A stretch of 12,619 bases of DNA from Tannerellaceae bacterium (GTDB taxonomy: Bacteria > Bacteroidota > Bacteroidia > Bacteroidales > Tannerellaceae), in NCBI GenBank assembly GCA_031267205.1, contig JAIRZN010000085.1, forward strand, positions 1-12,619, given 5' to 3'. This document shows, piece by piece, positions 7,640 to 12,619 of the stretch (the first letter of the stretch is position 1; every line of letters starts with the position of its first letter). Both the position numbers and the translations under genes were made by a program. Under the pieces are notes generated by a model. It made no database searches and was not told where the DNA came from. It saw only the letters and a program-made list of their open reading frames with translations.

Positions 7640-10600
7640 GCCGATCGCGGTATTGATGGCCTTTACGGCCTGCTTTATCATCGGGTTAGTGACGTACTTC
7701 ACACTGCCCGTCTCGCTCCTGCCCGATATAGCGATACCCGAAATAACCGTCCAGGTGACGGGCGCCAACACTTCGGCTCGCGAACTGGAGAATACCGTCG
7801 TAAAACCCATCCGCCAGCAGCTTATGCAAGTGAGCCGGCTGCGCGACATACAGAGCGAAACGCGCGACGGGGCAGCCCTGTTGCGCCTTAGCTTCGACTT
7901 CGGCACGGATACCGACCTAGCTTTTATCGAAGTCAACGAAAAGATAGACGCAGCCATGAACTACCTCCCGCGCGAAGCCGAACGCCCGCGCGTCGTCAAA
8001 GCCAGTGCAACGGATATTCCCGTATTCTGCCTCAATCTTACGCTTAAAGACGATGAACCGTCGGAGACCGACTTCCTCGATCTCTGCGAGTTTGCAGGGA
8101 CGGTTATCAAGCGGAGAATCGAGCAATTGCCGGAGGTGGCGATGGTGGATATAACAGGCATGGCGACAAAACGGGTGCAGATCGTCCCCGATATGAAACA
8201 GCTCGAAGCCGCAGGCATCAGTCTCGGAGACCTCGAAGAAATCATCGCCGCCAACAACCTCGAACCGGGCAGCATGAGCGTGCGCGACGGCTACTACGAA
8301 TACAACATCCGCTTCTCCTCCCTGCTGCGCACGGAAGAGGACGTTGAGAATATCTATATCCGCAAGGAAGGCCGCATACTCCAGCTTAGGGACATTGCCG
8401 ATGTGTCCGTCGTGGCGGCGAAGGAAACGGGCCTGTCGCTCTCCAACGGCAAACGCGCCGTCACTCTGGCCATCATCAAGCAGTCGGAAGAAAACATGGA
8501 GAAGATGAAAGAGGCGCTCGGCGAGGTTATCGAATACTTCTCGCTGGTATATCCCGGCATAGACTTCAATATCACGCGCAACCAGACGGAACTGCTGGAC
8601 TTCACCATCGCCAACCTCAAACAGAACCTCTCGCTCGGCTTCGTCTTTATCTTCATCATCGCAATACTCTTCCTCGGTAACGTGAAAAGCCCGGTAGTGA
8701 TCGGCCTCAGTATGGTGGTCAGCTTGGTTGTATGCTTCCTTTTCTTCTACCTCTTTAACCTTTCGCTCAACATCATCTCGCTGGCAGGACTGATACTTGC
8801 GCTGGGCATGATGGTCGACAGCTCGATAGTGGTGACGGAGAACATCGCACAATACCAGGCGAAGGGTTACACGCTCGCCGAAGCCTGCGACAAGGGAACG
8901 ACGGAGGTAATCACTCCCATGCTCAGCTCGACGCTCACAACGATAGTCGTCTTCGTCCCCTTGGTCTTCATGAGCGGCATATCGGGCGCTATATTCCGCG
9001 ACCAGGCCTTCGCCGTTACCATCGGCCTTATCGTCTCCTACTTCACGGGTATTATGCTCCTTCCGGTACTGTACCGTATATTCATGCCGTCGGCGGGATT
9101 TACGTCAAGTCTTCCCAAGGGAAAATGGGCGTTCGACAGCCGCAAGGCGTATGATGCAGGCGTAGACTTCGTATTCCGCCACAAGACCGTCAGCTTGCTC
9201 GCCCTCTTCGTCTCCGTGCCGCTATGCGTCCTGCTCTTCCGCGTAATGCCCACGAGCCGTATGCCGGCTATCGACCAGAACGAACTGCTGGCCTTTGTAG
9301 ACTGGAACGAGAATATACATCTCGATGAAAACCGCCGCCGCGTAGACGTCCTGTTCCGCGAAACAACCGGCGCGGAAACCGAATACACCGCCTACATCGG
9401 CAAACAACAGTTCCTGCTGAACCGCGACAGGGAACTGTCACAGTCGGAATCCGAACTTTATTTCAAGACGCCCTCCGCCGCAGCCATCCCCGCGCTGCAA
9501 CAGACGGTCGGACAATGGCTGAAGGACAACTACCCGGCTGCCGCATACACCTTCTCGCCACCGGAGACGGTCTTCGAGAAGCTGTTCGTCACCGGCGAGG
9601 CTGACCTTGTCGCCGAACTTTCGCCACGCAACAAAAGCGAAGCCCCTGCGCCGGAAAGCATCCACGCCGTAGAAGCCTCCATACGCGACAGGGCCGCCGA
9701 CGCCCCTGCAAACATACCCTTCGACAACCAGTTGAATATCTCCATCGACCACCGGAAGCTGCTATTATATAATGTGGACTACAATACCGTCTACCGCGTC
9801 CTCCGCACCACCTTCAAGGACAACGAAGCGGGCACGCTGCGCTCCTACCAGCAATACCTGCCCATCGTCATCGCCGGAGAAGAGCAGACCGTGAGCGGGA
9901 TTATGCAAAATACGCTTGTCCCCGCCTCTCCCGATGGCCTCTCCCTGCCGCTATCCGCCTTCGTGACGGTTACGACGGGCGAAGACCTGAAGACGATCAC
10001 TGCCGGCAAGAACGGCGAGTTTATCCCCTTCCGCTTCTACGGCGTAGACAACGCAAACGGGCTTATGCGGGACGTGAGGCGGAGCGTCAATAGCTTTACG
10101 GACCGGGCAAACGGCTCTAATATCTGGGACGTAGACTTCTCCGGCAGCATCTTCTCCAACCAGAAAATGCTCGGCGAGCTGGTCGTCACACTGTTAGTCT
10201 CGCTGCTACTGATGTATTTCATCCTCGCGGCGCAGTTTGAAAGTTTTATACAACCCTTTATAGTGCTGCTGGAAATACCGGTCGACGTGATGGCCGCGCT
10301 GCTCCTGCTCTGGGCCTGCGGGCATACTCTTAACCTGATGAGCGCCATCGGCATCGTCGTTACGTGCAGTATTATTATCAACGACTCCATCCTCAAGCTC
10401 GACGCCATCAATGTATTACGCAAAGAAGGGACGCCGCTGCTCGAAGCTATCCACGAGGCCGGACACCGCCGCCTGCGCCCTATCGTCATGACATCACTCA
10501 CGAGCATCATGGCGATGGTGCCGCTGCTTTTCTCCTCCGATATGGGCAGCGAATTGCAAAAACCTCTCTCTATCGCCATGATCGCCGCCATGATCGTAGG

Positions 10601-10661
10601 CACGGCGGTAAGTTTGTTCGTCATACCATTAGTATATTGGGGAATCTACCGCAAAAGATAA
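7617..10661 (+). CDS. RND-superfamily efflux permease (AcrB/CusA-like)
   Basis: Inner-membrane proton-driven exporter forming the motor of the tripartite pump. It has 1014 residues, close to the ~1,030-1,050 usual for the family, with the duplicated 12-TM plan: TM1 (about 8-28, LNRPIAVLMAF), a porter/docking domain, TM2-6 (about 335-490), a second periplasmic domain, and TM8-12 (about 855-1010). Conserved stretches include LPVSLLPDIAIPEITV near the N-terminus and RLRPIVMTSLTSIMAMVPL near the C-terminus. In TM4 the motif is GMMVDSSIVVTEN, so D401 matches AcrB D407 but the second Asp is Ser402. In TM10 the AcrB Lys940 position is Thr916, in IGIVVTCSIIINDSILK. This fits a Bacteroidota branch rather than classical drug pumps; a metal or other substrate cannot be excluded. 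The start ATG lies inside the adaptor gene. Confidence 0.94.
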   Translation: MIRFLLNRPIAVLMAFTACFIIGLVTYFTLPVSLLPDIAIPEITVQVTGANTSARELENTVVKPIRQQLMQVSRLRDIQSETRDGAALLRLSFDFGTDTDLAFIEVNEKIDAAMNYLPREAERPRVVKASATDIPVFCLNLTLKDDEPSETDFLDLCEFAGTVIKRRIEQLPEVAMVDITGMATKRVQIVPDMKQLEAAGISLGDLEEIIAANNLEPGSMSVRDGYYEYNIRFSSLLRTEEDVENIYIRKEGRILQLRDIADVSVVAAKETGLSLSNGKRAVTLAIIKQSEENMEKMKEALGEVIEYFSLVYPGIDFNITRNQTELLDFTIANLKQNLSLGFVFIFIIAILFLGNVKSPVVIGLSMVVSLVVCFLFFYLFNLSLNIISLAGLILALGMMVDSSIVVTENIAQYQAKGYTLAEACDKGTTEVITPMLSSTLTTIVVFVPLVFMSGISGAIFRDQAFAVTIGLIVSYFTGIMLLPVLYRIFMPSAGFTSSLPKGKWAFDSRKAYDAGVDFVFRHKTVSLLALFVSVPLCVLLFRVMPTSRMPAIDQNELLAFVDWNENIHLDENRRRVDVLFRETTGAETEYTAYIGKQQFLLNRDRELSQSESELYFKTPSAAAIPALQQTVGQWLKDNYPAAAYTFSPPETVFEKLFVTGEADLVAELSPRNKSEAPAPESIHAVEASIRDRAADAPANIPFDNQLNISIDHRKLLLYNVDYNTVYRVLRTTFKDNEAGTLRSYQQYLPIVIAGEEQTVSGIMQNTLVPASPDGLSLPLSAFVTVTTGEDLKTITAGKNGEFIPFRFYGVDNANGLMRDVRRSVNSFTDRANGSNIWDVDFSGSIFSNQKMLGELVVTLLVSLLLMYFILAAQFESFIQPFIVLLEIPVDVMAALLLLWACGHTLNLMSAIGIVVTCSIIINDSILKLDAINVLRKEGTPLLEAIHEAGHRRLRPIVMTSLTSIMAMVPLLFSSDMGSELQKPLSIAMIAAMIVGTAVSLFVIPLVYWGIYRKR

Positions 10662-10681
10662 GCTATGAACCCGCTTCCCTC

Positions 10682-10970
10682 CGCTAAACCCGACCCCGTT
10701 GTTTGCGACGCTTACAAAGCCTCCCTGCAACTTGCAAGGCCCGCTTGTAGTAGATACAAAGTCTCCCAGCAACCGTCGGCGCCCGTTTGTAGTAGATACA
10801 AAGTCTCCCGACGACCGTCGGGGCCCGTTTGTAGTAGATACAAAGCCTCCCAGCAACCGTCGGGGCCCGTTTGTAGTATATACAAAGTCTCCCGACAACC
10901 GTCGGGGCCTGTTTGTAGTAGATACAAAGTCTCCCAACAACCGTTGGGCCCGTTTGTAGTAACTACAATC
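10682..10970. repeat. Array of six ~42-bp tandem repeats, each with two dyads, plus a degenerate first copy
   Basis: Contiguous units run 10719-10760, 10761-10802, 10803-10844, 10845-10886, 10887-10928 and 10929-10970 (the last one base shorter in its core); a decayed copy occupies about 10682-10718. Each unit ends in the dyad TTTGTAGTAGATACAAA or a close variant (centres 10752, 10794, 10836, 10878, 10920, 10961). Its first half carries a second, GC-rich dyad, CCCGAC-4 nt-GTCGGG, best in units 3, 5 and 6. The array fills the 374-nt gap between the RND permease and the TolC stub. Because 42 is a multiple of 3 and the unit lacks stops, several frames stay open through it on both strands, so an ORF here is weak evidence of a protein. 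Candidate roles are phased protein-binding sites, RNA hairpins that tune downstream expression, or a dispersed palindromic repeat family. Confidence 0.9.
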
Positions 10971-11035
10971 CTACGGTTGAATCTTCATACTTTCAATTTC
11001 AGTATAAATAATTCGGGGTAAACATCACATAGACC

Positions 11036-11326
11036 ATGAACAACAATATTTCGACCCTCATACGTCTTTCCATACTAAGCCTCGCTCTTTTGGGAGTAAG
11101 GGCGGGGGCGCAGATAACGCTCTCGCTCGAGGAGACCGTCGCCATAGCGGGCGATAGTTCGCTTGAAGCGTTCAGGAGTAAGAATATGTACCTGACGGGA
11201 TACCGGCAGTATCGCACCTATAAAGCCGGACGATTGCCCGGCGCGTTTGCCCGCCACACCATTAGCGTACCGGGACGTATGCCGCAGGCTAATCAATCAC
11301 GAATTATGAACCATAAATATATGTAA
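11036..11326 (+). pseudogene. Truncated TolC-type outer-membrane efflux protein (N-terminal stub fused to foreign tail)
   Basis: The first ~68 codons read as the start of a TolC-family outer-membrane factor from Bacteroidales: signal peptide (about 1-26, cleavage near RAGA/Q), then ITLSLEETVAIAGDSSLEAF and FRSKNMYLTGYRQYRTYKAGRLP, the usual opening of the first helix pair. A full protein would have about 430-500 residues; here family resemblance stops after GRLP (about base 11239). The remaining ~29 codons are unrelated to TolC, and the DNA from 11245 resembles the 3' end of the RND permease gene in another frame. The ORF stops in the leader of the next lipoprotein gene (TAA 11324-11326). Its position after MFP and RND genes makes it the expected third pump gene, now broken. 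A short secreted peptide could still be made. Confidence 0.8.
11245..11286 (+). pseudogene. Remnant of the 3' end of an RND permease gene
   Basis: Aligned without gaps to 10612-10653 (the end of the intact RND gene), 29 of 42 bases match by eye and about 10 of the 13 differences are transitions; ACCATTAG is shared in full. Read from 11244, it gives RLPATPLAYRDVCRR against SLFVIPLVYWGIYRKR at the permease C-terminus, keeping the L, P-L, Y and R positions, and reaches TGA at 11306. This frame differs from that of the TolC stub. It is most simply the tail of a second, deleted RND permease. Confidence 0.5.
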
Positions 11327-11330
11327 GAGT

Positions 11331-12518
11331 ATGAAAAAGCTAATCGTAAACGCAACCGCAATCGCAATCGCCACCCTGCTTGTAACCGCAGGATGCACCG
11401 GAAATAAACAGCCGTCGGACGGCCTAATAACAGTTGACGTCACGGCCAGCTACCCTGAAAAGGAGCTGATCCTCCAGGATTTTATGGATGTAGAATACGT
11501 CGCGCTGGAAACAACGGACGAATTTGTGACACAAGGCTACCCCTTAGATGTCGGGAAGGACGTCATTATGGTAAAAAACCAGGTTAACGACGGAGACATC
11601 TTTATCTTCGACCGCAAAACCGGCAAGGGGCTGAAGAAAATCAACCGCAAAGGACAAGGCGGTGAGGAATACGCATATGTTTTAAGACTTAAATTGGATG
11701 AAGATAATGGCGAGATGTTTGTGAACGACCATTATGGAATGAAAATAGTAGTGTATGATATGGATGGGAATTTCAAGCGGAGCTTTAAGCATAAGGAAGG
11801 CGCCATGTATAATCACATATACAATTTCGACCGGGATAACCTGATTTGCCACGACGGCTTTTTCAGCAACGATGGGGAAGCAAACAGACAGTCGCTTATG
11901 ATTATCTCCAAGCAGGATGGGAGTATCACGCGAGAGATACAAATTCCGTTCAAAGAGAAGAAAATACCGGTGTTGATCTCAAAAGATGAAGCTAATGGTA
12001 TGGTTTATTCCGCAGGCCCGGGCGAACGCCCCATAATACCATATTTTGGAGATTGGCTTATTGTAGAACTTTCGGCGGATACGGTTTACAGATATTCTCC
12101 CGACCACACGATGACGCCGCTCATAGTCCGCACCCCGTCCATACAAAACATGGACCCGGAAATATTCCTTTTGCCTGCCGCCGTTACCAGCCGTTACGAT
12201 TTCATGGAGACGGTGAAGAAAGAATTTGATTTTGCAGCAAACAAAGGATTCCCGGAGACAGATTTGGTGTACGACAAAAAAGAAAAGGCGATATATAAAT
12301 ACGTTGTCTACAACGACGACTACACCGTCAAGAAAACAGTAAGCCCGAAGTCGTTTCCCATAAATGCCGAAATCGCAGCCTTGCAAATTTTGCAAGCAGA
12401 CCAACTCGTCGAAGCCTACGAAAAAGGAGAGCTGAAAGGCCGACTGAAAGAACTCGCCGCCGGCTTGGACGAAGAATCCAATCCCGTAATAATGCTCATG
12501 AAGCACAAGGAACTATAA
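11331..12518 (+). CDS. 6-bladed beta-propeller family lipoprotein
   Basis: Predicted exported lipoprotein of the large Bacteroidota family annotated as 6-bladed beta-propeller; biochemical role unknown. The 395-residue product has a lipobox ending VTAGC (Cys22), then the family's characteristic opening (ITVDVTASYPEKELILQDF, MDVEYVALETTDEF). Repeated blade-like stretches follow, for example DIFIFDRKTGKGLKKINRKGQGGEEYAYV, LKLDEDNGEMFVNDH, KIVVYDMDGNFKRSF and LIVELSADTVYRYSPD. The length is normal and the gene is intact. ATG 11331 is 4 nt after the stop of the TolC stub, with the leader GTAAGAGTATG repeated exactly at the next paralogue, so this gene belongs to a tandem family array. The signal-peptide coding region carries a short GCAATC-type repeat that adds four codons relative to the neighbouring copy. 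Confidence 0.85.
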   Translation: MKKLIVNATAIAIATLLVTAGCTGNKQPSDGLITVDVTASYPEKELILQDFMDVEYVALETTDEFVTQGYPLDVGKDVIMVKNQVNDGDIFIFDRKTGKGLKKINRKGQGGEEYAYVLRLKLDEDNGEMFVNDHYGMKIVVYDMDGNFKRSFKHKEGAMYNHIYNFDRDNLICHDGFFSNDGEANRQSLMIISKQDGSITREIQIPFKEKKIPVLISKDEANGMVYSAGPGERPIIPYFGDWLIVELSADTVYRYSPDHTMTPLIVRTPSIQNMDPEIFLLPAAVTSRYDFMETVKKEFDFAANKGFPETDLVYDKKEKAIYKYVVYNDDYTVKKTVSPKSFPINAEIAALQILQADQLVEAYEKGELKGRLKELAAGLDEESNPVIMLMKHKEL

Positions 12519-12526
12519 GTAAGAGT

Positions 12527-12619
12527 ATGAAAAGGCTAATCGTAAACGCAATCGCCGCCCTGCTTGTAATTGCAGGATGCACGACGGAGAAGAAACAGCC
12601 GTCGGACGGACTGATAACG
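12527..12619 (+). CDS. Second 6-bladed beta-propeller lipoprotein (3' end outside the window)
   Basis: Only 31 codons are visible. They match the start of the preceding lipoprotein closely: MKRLIVNA, a hydrophobic core, lipobox VIAGC (Cys18), then KKQPSDGLIT against NKQPSDGLIT. The ATG follows the previous stop by 8 nt, and the leader GTAAGAGTATGAAAA is identical in both copies. It is therefore a tandem duplicate in the same operon. Function is unknown beyond the family assignment. Confidence 0.8.
   Translation, partial: MKRLIVNAIAALLVIAGCTTEKKQPSDGLIT

Noticed and set aside
7917..8852. Minus-strand 311-codon ORF within the RND gene
   Set aside because: Antisense shadow of a GC-rich, G/C-ending coding sequence; its composition is odd (rich in H, D, E, V) and no family is recognisable.
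10629..10940. Minus-strand 103-codon ORF over the same array
   Set aside because: Same open-frame artefact of the 42-bp unit; it also runs into the end of the RND gene.
10719..10970. CRISPR array
   Set aside because: Units are directly contiguous with no unique spacers, and no cas genes are present.
10665..11021. 118-codon + strand ORF of 14-residue repeats running through the array, starting 3 nt after the RND stop
   Set aside because: The repeat unit is a multiple of three and stop-free, so other frames on both strands are open too. Variation follows the DNA dyads rather than codon positions, and no domain or signal is seen. It stays possible but unsupported.

Overview
The window looks like a chromosomal segment from a member of the Bacteroidota, most likely Bacteroidales. 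This rests on: TAnnTTTG-type -7 promoter boxes with no obvious Shine-Dalgarno sequences; lipoprotein leaders, one with an acidic stretch after the cysteine; the amidase-SPOR / MCE / DnaA gene run; an FtsX permease of the kind found in tandem in this phylum; and 6-bladed beta-propeller lipoproteins in tandem. All genes are on the + strand. No rRNA, tRNA, CRISPR array or transposase gene was seen.

Layout. (1) 1-2361 is the 3' part of an FtsX/MacB-type ABC transporter permease, followed by an ATGA-overlapping 26-codon stub (2358-2438) that may be the start of a lost second permease. (2) 2439-6526 is an AT-rich core block: a secreted zinc N-acetylmuramoyl-L-alanine amidase with a C-terminal SPOR-like domain (start best placed at GTG 2609), a single-pass MCE/MlaD-like lipid-transport protein 12 nt downstream, a 323-nt gap with a nested inverted repeat, and dnaA (start best placed at ATG 4984). 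(3) 6527-10661 is a GC-richer efflux operon: a lipoprotein membrane-fusion subunit overlapping an RND permease by 23 nt. (4) 10662-11035 is a non-coding-looking gap filled by six contiguous ~42-bp repeats plus a degenerate seventh, each holding two dyads. (5) 11036-11326 is a broken TolC-type outer-membrane factor: signal peptide and about 50 family-like residues, then a sudden switch to DNA that resembles the last 42 bp of the RND permease gene in a different frame. (6) 11331-12518 and 12527-end are two tandem lipoproteins of the 6-bladed beta-propeller family, the second cut by the window edge.

How the genes fit together. Amidase and MCE are envelope-maintenance genes in an apparent operon ahead of the replication initiator. 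The fusion protein and RND permease form two thirds of a tripartite pump; the expected outer-membrane partner is present only as a stub, so the pump must use another TolC homologue or be impaired. The least ordinary parts are the helically phased repeat array between the pump and the stub, and the stub's junction with a second RND-permease tail, which suggests that a second efflux operon collapsed by deletion.
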